Shown here: piece after piece, positions 7,531 to 16,486 of the stretch
How the letters are laid out: every line of letters starts with the position of its first letter
Position numbering within the stretch: position 1 is the first letter of the stretch
Assembly (NCBI GenBank): GCA_964647585.1
Contig: CAZYGG010000010.1
Coordinates: 10,110 to 74,109 of the forward strand
Direction: 5' to 3'
DNA from: CAJINA01 sp964647585
GTDB taxonomy: Bacteria > Desulfobacterota > Desulfobacteria > Desulfobacterales > CAJINA01
DNA: 64,000 nucleotides
The notes under the pieces: model-generated
Told to the model about the DNA's origin: nothing
Databases searched by the model: none
Seen by the model: only the letters and a program-made list of their open reading frames with translations
Position numbers and translations under genes: made by a program

Positions 7531-9282
7531 TTATTTCCGCTTTTTCTTTTTACTTTGTTCAGCGGCCTTGCGGGCCTTTTCTATCCTGGCCCAGGTGTCC
7601 CGCAGGGTCACCGTGCGATTGAAGACCAGTCGACCGGGCTGGCAGTCCTTGCTGTCCGCGCAGAAATAGCCCATGCGTTCGAACTGAAAGCGGCTTCCGG
7701 GCTCGCTATTGGCCAGATTCGGTTCGACTTTACAGTCAGTCAGGATTTCAAGGGAGTTGGGGTTGAGGTTGTCACAGAAGTGGCCGCCTTCCTCAACTTC
7801 AGTTGGGTTGTGTCTGGCGAACAGGTAGTCATAAAGTCTCACTTCGGCTTCCAGAGCGTGGGCGGCGCTGACCCAGTGGATGGTGCCTTTTACCTTGCGG
7901 CCGTCCGGTGCATTGCCGCCCCGGGTTTCCGGGTCGTAGGTACAGCGGACCTCCACGATCTCACCGGTCTGTTCATCTTTGACAAAATCCGTGCAGGTCA
8001 CCAGGTAGGCGTAGCGCAGGCGGACCTCCCGGCCCGGGGCCAGGCGGAAGTACTTGCGAAAAGGTTCTTCACGAAAATCGTCCTGGTCGATATAGAGCAC
8101 CCTTGAAAAAGGGACCTTGCGGGTGCCGTCCTCCGGCCGCTCCGGGTTGTTGATGAAATCAAGCTCTTCAACCTGGTCTTCGGGGTAGTTTTCGATGACC
8201 AGCTTCAAGGGGCGCAGCACCCCCATGTAGCGCGGCGCAACTGCGTTGAGGTGCTCGCGGATGCTGTACTCGAGCAGGGCCATGTCCACGATGCTGTCGC
8301 GCTTGGCGATGCCGATGCGGTCACAGAAATTGCGGATGGCCTCGGGCGGGTAGCCGCGGCGGCGCAGTCCGCTGATGGTCGGCATGCGCGGATCGTCCCA
8401 GCCGCTGACGTGGCCCTGTTCCACCAGTTCGATCAGTTTGCGTTTGCTCAGGATCGTATAACCCAGGTTCAGTCGTGCGAATTCGGTCTGCTCGGGACGG
8501 CTGGGTGTGTCCAGGTTGTCCAGGACCCAGTCGTACAAAGGGCGGTTGTTTTCGAATTCAAGGGTGCACAGCGAGTGGGTGATGCCTTCCAGGCTGTCTG
8601 AAAGACAGTGGGTGAAATCGTACATGGGGTAGACGCACCATTTGTCGCCGGTTCGGTGGTGGTGGGCTTTGCGGATGCGGTAGAGGGTGGGGTCGCGCAG
8701 CAGCATGTTCGGGCTGGCCATGTCGATTTTCGCCCGCAGGACATGGGTGCCGTCCGCAAACTCCCCGTCTTTCATGCGCGTGAACAGATCCAGGTTTTCT
8801 TCCACGGGTCGATCACGGTGGGGACTTGCCTTGCCGGGCTCTGTGAGGGTGCCCCGGTATTTACGGATTTCGTCCGCGGACAGGCTGTCCACGTAGGCCT
8901 TACCCTTTTTGATCAGCTCGGTGGCAAATTCATAGAGCCGGTCAAAGTAGTTGGAGGCGTAGAATTCCCGGTCCTCCCAGTCAAATCCCATCCAGCGGAC
9001 ATCTTCCTTGATGGCATTGACGTACTCGACGCTCTCTTTGGTCGGATTGGTGTCGTCGAAGCGCAGATTGCAGGTCCCCTTGTATTCAGTGGCGACGCCA
9101 AAATTGAGGCACATGGATTTGGCATGCCCGATGTGCAGGTATCCGTTGGGTTCCGGTGGAAACCGGGTGGCTACCCGCCCATCGTTTTTGTTATTCGCTA
9201 TATCTTCCGCGATAATTGTACGTATAAAATCAACGGAGGTTGCGTTGTCACCGGGGGCGTTGCCGTCTTCAGTTTTGCTCAT
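7531..9282 (-). CDS. glnS: Glutamine--tRNA ligase
   Basis: Class I aminoacyl-tRNA synthetase charging tRNA-Gln. 583 residues, slightly longer than the E. coli enzyme. HIGH motif in PEPNGYLHIGHAKS (about 43-56), RFDDTNP, YDFTHCLSD (about 220-228), and the KMSKS equivalent ILSKRKL (about 276-282). A GlnRS anticodon-binding beta-barrel region follows, and the C-terminus is a basic KKKKRK tail. The start has an AGGAA box. With gltX and a tRNA-Gln gene 4 kb away, the host uses direct glutaminylation. Confidence 0.96.
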   Translation of the reverse strand: MSKTEDGNAPGDNATSVDFIRTIIAEDIANNKNDGRVATRFPPEPNGYLHIGHAKSMCLNFGVATEYKGTCNLRFDDTNPTKESVEYVNAIKEDVRWMGFDWEDREFYASNYFDRLYEFATELIKKGKAYVDSLSADEIRKYRGTLTEPGKASPHRDRPVEENLDLFTRMKDGEFADGTHVLRAKIDMASPNMLLRDPTLYRIRKAHHHRTGDKWCVYPMYDFTHCLSDSLEGITHSLCTLEFENNRPLYDWVLDNLDTPSRPEQTEFARLNLGYTILSKRKLIELVEQGHVSGWDDPRMPTISGLRRRGYPPEAIRNFCDRIGIAKRDSIVDMALLEYSIREHLNAVAPRYMGVLRPLKLVIENYPEDQVEELDFINNPERPEDGTRKVPFSRVLYIDQDDFREEPFRKYFRLAPGREVRLRYAYLVTCTDFVKDEQTGEIVEVRCTYDPETRGGNAPDGRKVKGTIHWVSAAHALEAEVRLYDYLFARHNPTEVEEGGHFCDNLNPNSLEILTDCKVEPNLANSEPGSRFQFERMGYFCADSKDCQPGRLVFNRTVTLRDTWARIEKARKAAEQSKKKKRK

Positions 9283-9525
9283 TATGGGGTTCCTGAAAAA
9301 AATTTAAGTTAAGGCTATCGGTGCATCGATAACCCGTATAATCAATCAATCCCAAAAGCATAACATATCGGCAGAAACCTTTCCAGAATTAACGGATTAC
9401 CGGGATAGTCCAGAAACTTCTTGGATACCGCCATTTGGAAGCGGAAATGAAAAATTATAAAAATTGCTTTCAAAGAGCTATCGATATATTAGGTTCACAG
9501 ATAACATATATAACGAGGCGCCTTG

Positions 9526-9948
9526 ATGGAAACAGACGTTAAACAAGATTGTGTCGGAGTGAACTGGGAGACAGTGTCGGAAACACTGAAAATGGTTGGC
9601 ATGGCGTACCATGACCCGGATGTGCACAAAAGAGCGTTTGAAGCCAGCCACACGACCGTGTTTGTCTATCATGCGGATCGGTTGATCGGTTTTGGCCGCG
9701 CGATTTCGGATGGCGCCTACCAGGCAGCTGTCTATGACTGCGCGGTTCTCCCTGACTTCCAGGGGCAGGGGATCGGAAGGACAATCATGGATACTATTTT
9801 ATCCCGGCTCTCACATTGCAATGTTATTTTATATGCATCGCCCGGAAAAGAAGGCTTCTACCAAAAACACGGATTCAGGAAGATGAAAACGGGTATGGCG
9901 CGTTTCATGAAAAGCGAGGCAATGCGAGGGCATGGATTCACGGAATGA
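9526..9948 (+). CDS. GNAT family N-acetyltransferase
   Basis: Small (140-residue) acetyl-CoA-dependent acyltransferase of unknown substrate. The acetyl-CoA loop is visible as VLPDFQGQGIGRTIM (about 74-88), preceded by the usual beta-strand LIGFGRAISDG and followed by LYASPGKEGFYQKHGF, the typical GNAT C-terminal motif B. I start at the ATG at 9526 with a GAGG box 7 bp upstream; an in-frame TTG directly before it is less likely. It is followed at 47 bp by a small monooxygenase-like gene. About 240 bp upstream hold no recognisable element. Confidence 0.85.
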   Translation: METDVKQDCVGVNWETVSETLKMVGMAYHDPDVHKRAFEASHTTVFVYHADRLIGFGRAISDGAYQAAVYDCAVLPDFQGQGIGRTIMDTILSRLSHCNVILYASPGKEGFYQKHGFRKMKTGMARFMKSEAMRGHGFTE

Positions 9949-9995
9949 ACGGCTGAAACAATCCTGTAAAACCTCAAACATAGGACCAGTCCAAA

Positions 9996-10325
9996 ATGAT
10001 TCATGTAATCGCTTCTATTTTTATCAAAGACAAAAAAATGGCTGACGTGCTCAAAATTTACGAGACCTTTGCACCGCAGGTCAACCAAGAGGAAGGGTGC
10101 CTTTTGTACCTGCCGACCATAGACTGTAAAACAGATATTGCCACGCAAGTGCAGGCCGGCAATATTGTCACGGTTATTGAGAAATGGGAAAGTATGGCCG
10201 CATTCAAAAAACACCTGGCCGCGCCGCATGTCGTCGAGTTCAGGGAAAACATAAAAGAGATTGTTGAAAAGGTGTCAATCAAGGTTTTGAAAAGTGCCTT
10301 AGGGGTAGACGCCGAAGATATTTAG
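9996..10325 (+). CDS. Antibiotic biosynthesis monooxygenase (ABM/YgiN-like) domain protein
   Basis: 109-residue dimeric alpha/beta ferredoxin-like protein of the ABM superfamily. Visible are the first strand MIHVIASIFI, the helix with VLKIYETFAPQVNQEEGCLLY, the strand VTVIEKWES, then AFKKHLAAPHVVEF with the conserved His, typical of YgiN-type quinol monooxygenases. Single-domain members often act on quinones or are of unknown function. AGGA box upstream. Lies 39 bp before a crotonase gene and may be co-transcribed with it. Confidence 0.85.
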   Translation: MIHVIASIFIKDKKMADVLKIYETFAPQVNQEEGCLLYLPTIDCKTDIATQVQAGNIVTVIEKWESMAAFKKHLAAPHVVEFRENIKEIVEKVSIKVLKSALGVDAEDI

Positions 10326-10364
10326 CCGGCGTTTTTTTGGTTATTCAAAAGGAGATCTGTTGTT

Positions 10365-11153
10365 ATGGGAAAAAGCAAAGTGTCCGTCGAAACAAATGAT
10401 CATGTACTCATTATAAAACTTAACCGCCCTGAAAAGCTCAATGCTTTTGATCTGGATATGTATCGGGAACTGAGCCTCGCCTACGGCGAACTGCACCGCA
10501 ATCCGGATTTACGCTGCGGGGTTCTGGCCGCGGAAGGGGACCATTTTACGTCCGGTCTTGATCTGGTCGCCTGGGCCCCCCATTTCGGGAAGGGCTCATT
10601 TCCGGACCTGCCTGCCGACGGCATCGACCCATTGGGTCTGGATGAAGACAACCGCCTGGGCAAACCGATCGTCATGGCTACTCAGGGATTGTGTCTGACC
10701 ATTGGCCTGGAGCTGCTTCTGGCAACGGACATCCGGGTGGCTGCGGCTAACACTCGTTATGCCCAGATCGAAATCAAGCGCGGGATCTACCCGGTCGGCG
10801 GTGCCACGGTGCGTCTGATACAGGAGATAGGGTGGGGCAATGCCATGCGCTACCTGCTGACGGCCGATGAGATCAGCGCCAAGGAGGCCTTTCGTCTCGG
10901 TCTGGTGCAGGAATTGACCGAACCGGGCCGTCAGATGGAGCGGGCGCTCGAAATAGCCGCGACGATTGCTGCCCAGGCACCCCTGGGGGTCATGGCCACC
11001 CTGGCTTCTGCGCGTCTGACCCGGGCCCGGGGAGAGCAAGCCGCTTTTGAAAGGCTGCTTCCGGATCTTTTACCGCTTATGGAGAGCGACGATGTCAAAG
11101 AGGGCATCGAATCATTTATAGAAAGGCGCGAAGCCCGATTCAAGGGTCGTTAA
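10365..11153 (+). CDS. Crotonase / enoyl-CoA hydratase family protein
   Basis: 262-residue member of the crotonase superfamily acting on acyl-CoA thioesters. The N-terminal LNRPEKLNAFDLDM motif is standard. Oxyanion-hole loops are HFTSGLDL (about 61-68) and QGLCLTIGLEL. Both positions of the two catalytic glutamates of hydratases appear kept: the Glu in GLEL and the Glu in QIEIKRGIYPVGGA (about 133-146). The second oxyanion loop lacks the usual GG(G) and reads LTIG, so substrate use may differ from textbook crotonase. Good AAGGAGA box. After the stop, 11154-11341 contains nothing recognised. Confidence 0.85.
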   Translation: MGKSKVSVETNDHVLIIKLNRPEKLNAFDLDMYRELSLAYGELHRNPDLRCGVLAAEGDHFTSGLDLVAWAPHFGKGSFPDLPADGIDPLGLDEDNRLGKPIVMATQGLCLTIGLELLLATDIRVAAANTRYAQIEIKRGIYPVGGATVRLIQEIGWGNAMRYLLTADEISAKEAFRLGLVQELTEPGRQMERALEIAATIAAQAPLGVMATLASARLTRARGEQAAFERLLPDLLPLMESDDVKEGIESFIERREARFKGR

Positions 11154-11341
11154 TTTACCGTAACTTGGACCGAATCAGCGAGCGCATTCCCCGCAGCTTG
11201 TTGTAGCGCAGTGGAAATCCCGCTACTGCGGGGCTGCAGGGTACTCTTCAAACGAAAGTTATCCGTGGGGTTGAAGTTTGCCGGATGATGCCCAAATTGA
11301 AGAGAGAACACACAAAATCATTGCGGATCGGGCCGTGACGT

Positions 11342-12070
11342 ATGAAAAAATTATATATCATTAAAACAGGGACCACCTTTCCCGACACGCTCAAGCAGTT
11401 GGGTGATTTTGATGCCTGGACCCGGGCAGCCCTTGGTGAAACCGCAACTGAAATTCACATTCTGGATGTTGAGCAGGGTGCGCTGCCGCCTGCGGCGGAA
11501 GACTGTGCGGGGGTGGTCATCACCGGCGCCCACGCCATGGTAACGGACAACCGTCCCTGGAGTATCGCCCTGGAAAAATGGATACCGTCTTTGCTTGCGG
11601 CCGGGATCCCCCTTTTTGGTATCTGCTACGGACACCAGCTCCTGGCGCGTGCCACCGGCGGTGAGGTCGGATTCCACCCGCAGGGCAAAGAGATCGGCAC
11701 AGTGGCGGTCAGCCGACTGGCCCCGGCCCTTGATGACAGCCTCTTTCAAGGATTGCCGGACTCTTTCCCGGCCCACGTCACCCACGCCCAGACCGTGCTG
11801 GCCCTGCCGCCGGGAGCAACGCGCCTGGCGGCCAACCGCCATGAACCCAACCACGCCTTTCGCCTGGGGGAGATGGCCTGGGGCGTGCAGTTCCACCCGG
11901 AGTATTCGACTGATGTCATGCGGGCCTATATCCACGAGCAGGCCGGTGAACTTGCCGACGCGGGAATGAACATTGAAGCGCTCCTGCAGGCCGTCAGCCC
12001 GACACCGGCGGCTGAAAACCTACTTAGAAAATTTGCCGGTATTGTTGATGATCAATCCAGCCAATTGTAA
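11342..12070 (+). CDS. Class I glutamine amidotransferase (GuaA-like stand-alone domain)
   Basis: Hydrolyses a gamma-glutamyl amide using a Cys-His-Glu triad: Cys95 in GICYGHQLLARATGG, His185 and Glu187 in WGVQFHPEYST. 242 residues, only the amidotransferase domain, with no ATP-pyrophosphatase part, so it is not GMP synthetase itself. Similar stand-alone proteins are usually labelled 'GMP synthase-like glutamine amidotransferase' with unknown substrate. The ATG follows a spaced purine-poor region without a clear ribosome site. A lipoprotein gene follows after 43 bp. Confidence 0.88.
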   Translation: MKKLYIIKTGTTFPDTLKQLGDFDAWTRAALGETATEIHILDVEQGALPPAAEDCAGVVITGAHAMVTDNRPWSIALEKWIPSLLAAGIPLFGICYGHQLLARATGGEVGFHPQGKEIGTVAVSRLAPALDDSLFQGLPDSFPAHVTHAQTVLALPPGATRLAANRHEPNHAFRLGEMAWGVQFHPEYSTDVMRAYIHEQAGELADAGMNIEALLQAVSPTPAAENLLRKFAGIVDDQSSQL

Positions 12071-12113
12071 GCAGGGTACGCGGGTAAGCCGGGTGCCCTT
12101 TCAGGCGGTTTCT

Positions 12114-13109
12114 ATGCGTAAAAGGATGATAAAAGCAGCCGTTTTCCTGCCCGTTGTTTTAATGACCTTGCTGGGCGCCTGCGCCACAGGTCCCGGCCGA
12201 TCGGCTCCGGACCCGCCGCTGGCGGCCTACACGGTTGAAAATGAGGCGGCGCTTCCCGGCAGATATGCCCCTGTCTTTATGATTGAAAATCATGAAGCCC
12301 GTCACAACCGGATCGGAACCCCCCGGGCAGTCATGCACGCGGACAATCAGGAAAAGGTTTTTGTCGATCCTGACCGGGCAACATATTATGCCCGGCAGCA
12401 GGCGTTCACGACGTCCGGAGGTACATTCACAAATCTGGTCTACCGCGTCCACTTCGCCGAAGTCCCGGGCGGGTGGGCGCCGTTTCACCTCATCGCCGGG
12501 AAAAATGTCGGCCTGCTGGTGATTATTACCCTCAATGACCGGCAACAACCGCTGCTGGTCACGACGGTGCACACCTGCGGCTGCTACCTGGCGTTCGTGC
12601 CCACGGCTTACCTGCCGATGGACGCCTGGCCGGTGGGCTGGCAAAAAGGCCGCCAGGCGGTTTACGGGGAAAACCTGCCCGGGTTGCTCGACTTTGCCGG
12701 AAGCCCGCCGGAACAAGCCCGCCCGGTCATCGTCCTGCGGGACGGGACCCACCGGGTGAAGGATATTCGCTGGACAGACGCCGGGACGTCCGTGGCCGCG
12801 GCTGAAATAACTGCCGAACTCAAGGCGTTGGATGCGCTGGAGCGACTGCCCCTTGAAGCGGCCGGGGTCACGTCGTTTTATGAATCCTCAGGCAGCCGCA
12901 GGGGCTATGTTAAAGAGAGCTACAAACAGCGCGAAAGGCTGTTGATGAGCTGGTGGGCCCTGGATTGGCGGGTAGGTGAGGACAAAAAGTTCGGACTGGA
13001 CAAGACCGACGGAATCGAATTTTACACCAGCCTCAAGCCCTGGGCCCGGAGCGCGTCGGATATGCGGGAATTTGCCGCTTTTTTGGAATACTGGGGATGG
13101 CGGTTTTAA
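12114..13109 (+). CDS. Putative lipoprotein of unknown function
   Basis: 331 residues from the ATG at 12114, which follows an AGGCGG box; a longer frame exists upstream but the signal peptide fixes this start. The N-terminus MRKRMIKAAVFLPVVLMTLLGAC is a lipoprotein signal with lipobox LGAC and Cys23 as the lipidation site. The mature part has no motif I recognise; HTCGCYLAF (two close cysteines) and a repeated aromatic/Trp-rich C-terminal half (LMSWWALDWRVGEDKKFGLDK) stand out. It probably resides in the inner or outer membrane facing the periplasm. Confidence 0.75.
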   Translation: MRKRMIKAAVFLPVVLMTLLGACATGPGRSAPDPPLAAYTVENEAALPGRYAPVFMIENHEARHNRIGTPRAVMHADNQEKVFVDPDRATYYARQQAFTTSGGTFTNLVYRVHFAEVPGGWAPFHLIAGKNVGLLVIITLNDRQQPLLVTTVHTCGCYLAFVPTAYLPMDAWPVGWQKGRQAVYGENLPGLLDFAGSPPEQARPVIVLRDGTHRVKDIRWTDAGTSVAAAEITAELKALDALERLPLEAAGVTSFYESSGSRRGYVKESYKQRERLLMSWWALDWRVGEDKKFGLDKTDGIEFYTSLKPWARSASDMREFAAFLEYWGWRF

Positions 13110-13345
13110 GGGGCAGGGTTCAAGAAGTCGAGGGGACAAGTGAAAACAGAATATCCAATATCCAACAAGGAATTCCCAATGTTCAAGTAATGAAACGCTG
13201 CGCGTTGCTGATTATAACTAATCAAATTGGTAGAATACCTTACTTGGAAATTGGGCATTGGAGTTGGACATTGGATATTCAGGCTTTAGGTTTTTATGCC
13301 CCGCAGGGGCTCACTCGACCCCTCGGACCCTGGAATCCTTGAACC
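13109..13345. repeat. Nested inverted word arrays downstream of the lipoprotein gene
   Basis: Outer arms: AGGGTTCAAGAAGTCGAGGGG (13116-) and CGACCCCTCGGACCC...TTGAACCCT (ending 13345). Inner arms: GAATATCCAATATCCAAC (about 13148-) and GGAGTTGGACATTGGATATTC (ending about 13280). The centre holds ATCAAATTGG-T-AGAATACCTTA at 13221-13242, nearly identical to the centre of the array at 22802-22928. Confidence 0.8.
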
Positions 13346-13394
13346 CTAATAAGAAAGGGCTTGCGAAAAATCTTCGTAAGCCCTTGGTGTTAAA

Positions 13395-13468
13395 TGGCTG
13401 GGGCACCAGGGTTCGAACCTGGGCTAACGGGGCCAGAACCCGTCGTCCTACCACTAGACCATGCCCCA
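13395..13468 (-). tRNA. tRNA-Gln (anticodon CTG)
   Basis: Read on the minus strand: acceptor TGGGGCA pairs with TGCCCCA, followed by discriminator G and an encoded CCA. The D arm has TAGTGGTAGGAC, and the anticodon stem ACGGG/CCCGT encloses TTCTGGC, giving anticodon CTG (reads CAG). The T arm has CCAGG-TTCGAAC-CCTGG. The U1-A72 pair and G73 match tRNA-Gln identity elements. It lies 52 bp downstream of gltX on the same strand and may be co-transcribed. Confidence 0.95.
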
Positions 13469-13520
13469 GTGAGTGTAAAAGCGCTAAATATATAATCTCG
13501 CCGAGCGCGTCAAGATTTTT

Positions 13521-14918
13521 TTATTTTTTCATGAACGTGATGGCCTTTGCAAGTCTTTTTAGTACTTTTTCCCGACCGATAATTTCAATAATCTCGAATA
13601 TACCGGGGCTGGCGGTCCGGCCGGTGAGGGCCACGCGCACGGGCTGGGCGATCTTGCCCAGCTTCAGACCGGTTTCCGTCATCACCGCCCTGAAAACATC
13701 TTCCAGGGCTTTTTCTTCAAAATCATCCAGCGCCGTCAGTTTTTCGGCCAGCAGGCGAACCGGTTCCAGGGCCCCGGCCTTGAGAAATTTTTTGGCGGCC
13801 TTCTCCTCGTATTCGATTTCATCCGCGAAATAGAAGCCGGCCGCGTCAGCCATCTCCACCAGGGTCTTGCTGCGCTGATTCAAGGTCGCAATGATCTTCT
13901 CGATATAGTCCCCCGGGCCCGGGTCATAACCGGCTTTTTCCAGAAACGGTTTTAGATAGGGATAAAGCCGGTTCGGCGCCATGGCCTGGATATGGTCCCC
14001 GTTCAGGGCCTGGAGTTTTTCCTGGTCAAAAATGCCGGCGGATTTGCCGATATTCTCCAGTGAGAACTTCTCGATGAGTTCTGTAGTGTGAAAGAACTCC
14101 TGATCGCCGTGGGACCAGCCGAGACGCACCAGATAATTGAGTACCGCCTCGGGCAGGTAGCCCATGTCGCGGTAGGCGGTAACCGACATGGCGCCGTGGC
14201 GCTTGCTCAGCCGGGTACGGTCCGGACCGAGCACCATGGGAACATGTCCGTACACCGGCAGTTCGCAGCCCAGGGCTTTGTATAGCTGGATTTGCTTGGG
14301 GGTGTTCATGACATGGTCATCACCCCGGATAATGGTATTGATGCCCATGGTGATATCATCCACGACCACTACAAAATTATAGGTGGGCGACCCATCGCTG
14401 CGGGCAATGACAAAATCATCAAGTTCGCTGTTTTGAAACTCGATATGGCCTTTGATGACGTCTTTAATAATGGTGCTGCCGACCAGCGGGGCCTTGAAAC
14501 GGACCACGGCGTCCGCGGACCTGGGCAGGCCCTTTTCCCGGCAGGTGCCGTCGTATTTCGGTTTACCACCGGTGGCCATGGCTTCCTTGCGCATGGCGTC
14601 GATTTTTTCCGGACTGCAGGTGCAGTAATAGGCATGTCCGGACTGAATCAGTTTATCGATATATTCTGTGTAGAGGTCGAACCGTTCGGATTGAAAGTAG
14701 GGGCCGTCGTCCCAGTCGATGCCGAGCCACTCGAGGGCTTCGAAAATCGCGTTCACAGACGCCTTGGTTGAACGCGCTTTGTCGGTGTCTTCGATACGCA
14801 AAACAAAACGGCCCCGGGTATGGCGGGCGTACAGCCAGTTAAAAAGCGCGGTCCGGGCACCGCCGACATGCAGGTAACCGGTGGGGCTCGGGGGAAAGCG
14901 CGTAACAATGGTTGCCAT
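13521..14918 (-). CDS. gltX: Glutamate--tRNA ligase
   Basis: Class I synthetase charging tRNA-Glu. 465 residues from the ATG at 14918, chosen over an ATG nine codons upstream because of its AAGGAATTC ribosome site and the standard start MATIVTRFPPSPTGYLHVGGART (HIGH equivalent). Other signatures are the zinc-like YYCTCSPEKIDAMR region, GDDHVMNTPKQI, the KMSKS loop RLSKRHGAMSV (about residues 240-250) and GYLPEAVLNYL. The C-terminal anticodon domain is complete. A tRNA-Gln gene follows it. Confidence 0.95.
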   Translation of the reverse strand: MATIVTRFPPSPTGYLHVGGARTALFNWLYARHTRGRFVLRIEDTDKARSTKASVNAIFEALEWLGIDWDDGPYFQSERFDLYTEYIDKLIQSGHAYYCTCSPEKIDAMRKEAMATGGKPKYDGTCREKGLPRSADAVVRFKAPLVGSTIIKDVIKGHIEFQNSELDDFVIARSDGSPTYNFVVVVDDITMGINTIIRGDDHVMNTPKQIQLYKALGCELPVYGHVPMVLGPDRTRLSKRHGAMSVTAYRDMGYLPEAVLNYLVRLGWSHGDQEFFHTTELIEKFSLENIGKSAGIFDQEKLQALNGDHIQAMAPNRLYPYLKPFLEKAGYDPGPGDYIEKIIATLNQRSKTLVEMADAAGFYFADEIEYEEKAAKKFLKAGALEPVRLLAEKLTALDDFEEKALEDVFRAVMTETGLKLGKIAQPVRVALTGRTASPGIFEIIEIIGREKVLKRLAKAITFMKK

Positions 14919-15375
14919 GAGTGAATTCCTTGGTTTATTAGTCATACATTATTGGGGATATGGCCCTTGTTTGGCCATCGTACATTCAATTTATTATTTT
15001 AAACCAGCACGTTATTAAATTACTTATTACTAAATATATATTAAGCAATAAGTAGTTGAAGGTGTGCTAATACTTGCATTAAACTGCTGATCAAGTTCGC
15101 CGTAATGTTTCAAGCGAGCATTTGCCAGCCATCTGCCCCCAGCAGTGATTAGAGCAAGATATTAATAATTTACAGACTGTTATGGTGTCCTCGCCCGCTT
15201 TATTATCCGGACGATGTCAATAGCATACCCGTTTAAATTTCACAATACTACAAAATAAAAAAAGTTACCGAAAAGGGTTGACAATCCACAACATTTCAAT
15301 TACTTAATGGTCTCCTCAAAATCGGAGCGAAAAATAGTTTATTAGAAATAATATTAATATGTTAGGAGATTGCTA
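14919..15375. other. 457-bp AT-rich intergenic region between divergent gltX and rpmF
   Basis: Distinctly AT-richer than its surroundings. It holds a hairpin ACTTATT...AATAAGT (15022-15053) and a probable rpmF promoter (separate entry). Nothing else recognised; no conserved RNA motif seen. Confidence 0.5.
15278..15306 (+). promoter_or_regulatory. Possible sigma70 promoter for rpmF-fabG
   Basis: Consensus -35 TTGACA at 15278-15283, 17-bp spacer, weak -10 TACTTA at 15301-15306, about 70 bp before the rpmF start. The -35 is perfect but the -10 is poor. Confidence 0.4.
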
Positions 15376-15558
15376 ATGGCTGTACCAAAGAGAAAAACAT
15401 CCAAGTCAAAAAGGGACTCACGCAGAGCCCAGAAAAAAACCCAGGGGCCGAACCTGACCACCTGCCCCCAGTGCGGAGAGGCCAAATTACCCCACACGGC
15501 CTGCAGCAGTTGCGGGACCTACAAGGGACAGGATGTCCTTGATAAAGAAGAAGATTAA
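15376..15558 (+). CDS. rpmF: 50S ribosomal protein L32
   Basis: 60-residue L32. It starts with MAVPKRKTSKSKRDSRRAQ after an AGGAG box (ATG at 15376; a TTG two codons upstream is unlikely). The zinc-ribbon CPQCGEAKLPHTACSSC carries the four cysteines of the C+ form. In many bacteria rpmF leads plsX-fabH-fabD; here fabG follows directly 9 bp later, so those genes lie elsewhere. Confidence 0.96.
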   Translation: MAVPKRKTSKSKRDSRRAQKKTQGPNLTTCPQCGEAKLPHTACSSCGTYKGQDVLDKEED

Positions 15559-15567
15559 GGGTGGCGA

Positions 15568-16314
15568 ATGCCGGACTCAAGTAAAAGAGCAGTAGTGGTA
15601 ACCGGGGGCTCCCGGGGTATCGGGCGGGCTGTCTGTGAGGCGTTTGCCGGTCCTGATACACTGGTTCTGTTTAATTACAACCGGGCTGCCGATGAAGCGG
15701 AAAAGACCAGGGCGCTGGTGACCGCAGCCGGCGGCGAGGCAGTTGGCCTGCAGATGGATGTCTCCGTTGAATCCCAGGTGAAGGCCTTTTTTGACGAAGC
15801 TATCTCCCAGGCCGGCCGCATCGATGTCCTGGTGAATAATGCGGGGGTGACCCGGGATGGACTGATTGTCCGCATGAAATCCGAGCATTGGGACACGGTC
15901 CTGGACACCAACCTGAAGGGTGCTTTCAACTGCACCAAGTTTGCGGCCAAGGCCATGATGAAGCAGCGTTATGGACGGATCATCAACATCACCTCGGTGG
16001 TAGGGGCTGCCGGAAACCCCGGGCAGGCGAATTATGTGGCGGCTAAAGCCGGCATTATCGGCCTGACCAAGGCCGTGGCCCGGGAACTCGCCCCGCGGGG
16101 TATCACCGCAAATGCGGTTGCGCCGGGATTTGTTGAAACCGATATGACCCGGGACCTGCCGGAGAAAACCAGGAGCGCCATGCTCACCCAGATTCCCCTG
16201 GGTCGTCCTGCCCAAGTTGCGGAAGTGGCGGCGGCGGTTTCATTTCTGGCTTCAGACCGGGCTGCCTATATAACGGGCCAGGTACTGCATGTAAATGGTG
16301 GCATGTACATGTGA
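15568..16314 (+). CDS. fabG: 3-oxoacyl-[acyl-carrier-protein] reductase FabG
   Basis: NADPH-dependent reductase of type II fatty acid synthesis. 248 residues, SDR fold: GGSRGIG cofactor loop (about 9-15), NNAG (about 89-92), catalytic Ser in NITSVVGAAGNPGQ, Tyr-x-x-x-Lys in YVAAK, and the C-terminal PGFVETDMT and ITGQVLHVNGGMYM. Spaced 9 bp after rpmF and followed by acpP and fabF. Confidence 0.95.
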   Translation: MPDSSKRAVVVTGGSRGIGRAVCEAFAGPDTLVLFNYNRAADEAEKTRALVTAAGGEAVGLQMDVSVESQVKAFFDEAISQAGRIDVLVNNAGVTRDGLIVRMKSEHWDTVLDTNLKGAFNCTKFAAKAMMKQRYGRIINITSVVGAAGNPGQANYVAAKAGIIGLTKAVARELAPRGITANAVAPGFVETDMTRDLPEKTRSAMLTQIPLGRPAQVAEVAAAVSFLASDRAAYITGQVLHVNGGMYM

Positions 16315-16316
16315 TG

Positions 16317-16358
16317 AACTCGGAAAAAGTCAAAAATTGACTTTTTTTCGAGTTTTAT
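16317..16358 (+). terminator. Stem-loop after fabG
   Basis: AACTCG-GAAAAAGTCAA / TTGACTTTTTTTCGAGTT folds into a long stem followed by TTATGTTTT. It may act as a partial terminator or attenuator before acpP, which is usually expressed at a higher level than fabG. Confidence 0.6.
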
Positions 16359-16470
16359 GTTTTAGGTGTTAAGTTTTAAGAAACTGTTTTTATGATGTTT
16401 TGTTTAATCCTAACACCTAAAACGTAATACTTAAAACTGATGAATTCGACTTCTTACGAATTCATCATAT
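16355..16470. repeat. Inverted 7-bp word array (TTTTAGG / TGTTAAG) before acpP
   Basis: Left arm TTTTAGG, TGTTAAG, TTTTAAG; right arm CTAACACCTAAAACGTAATACTTAAAACT mirrors it. A separate perfect hairpin ATGAATTCG...CGAATTCAT (16440-16466) lies just upstream of the acpP ribosome site. Confidence 0.7.
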
Positions 16471-16486
16471 GTAGAGGAGAGAGACC

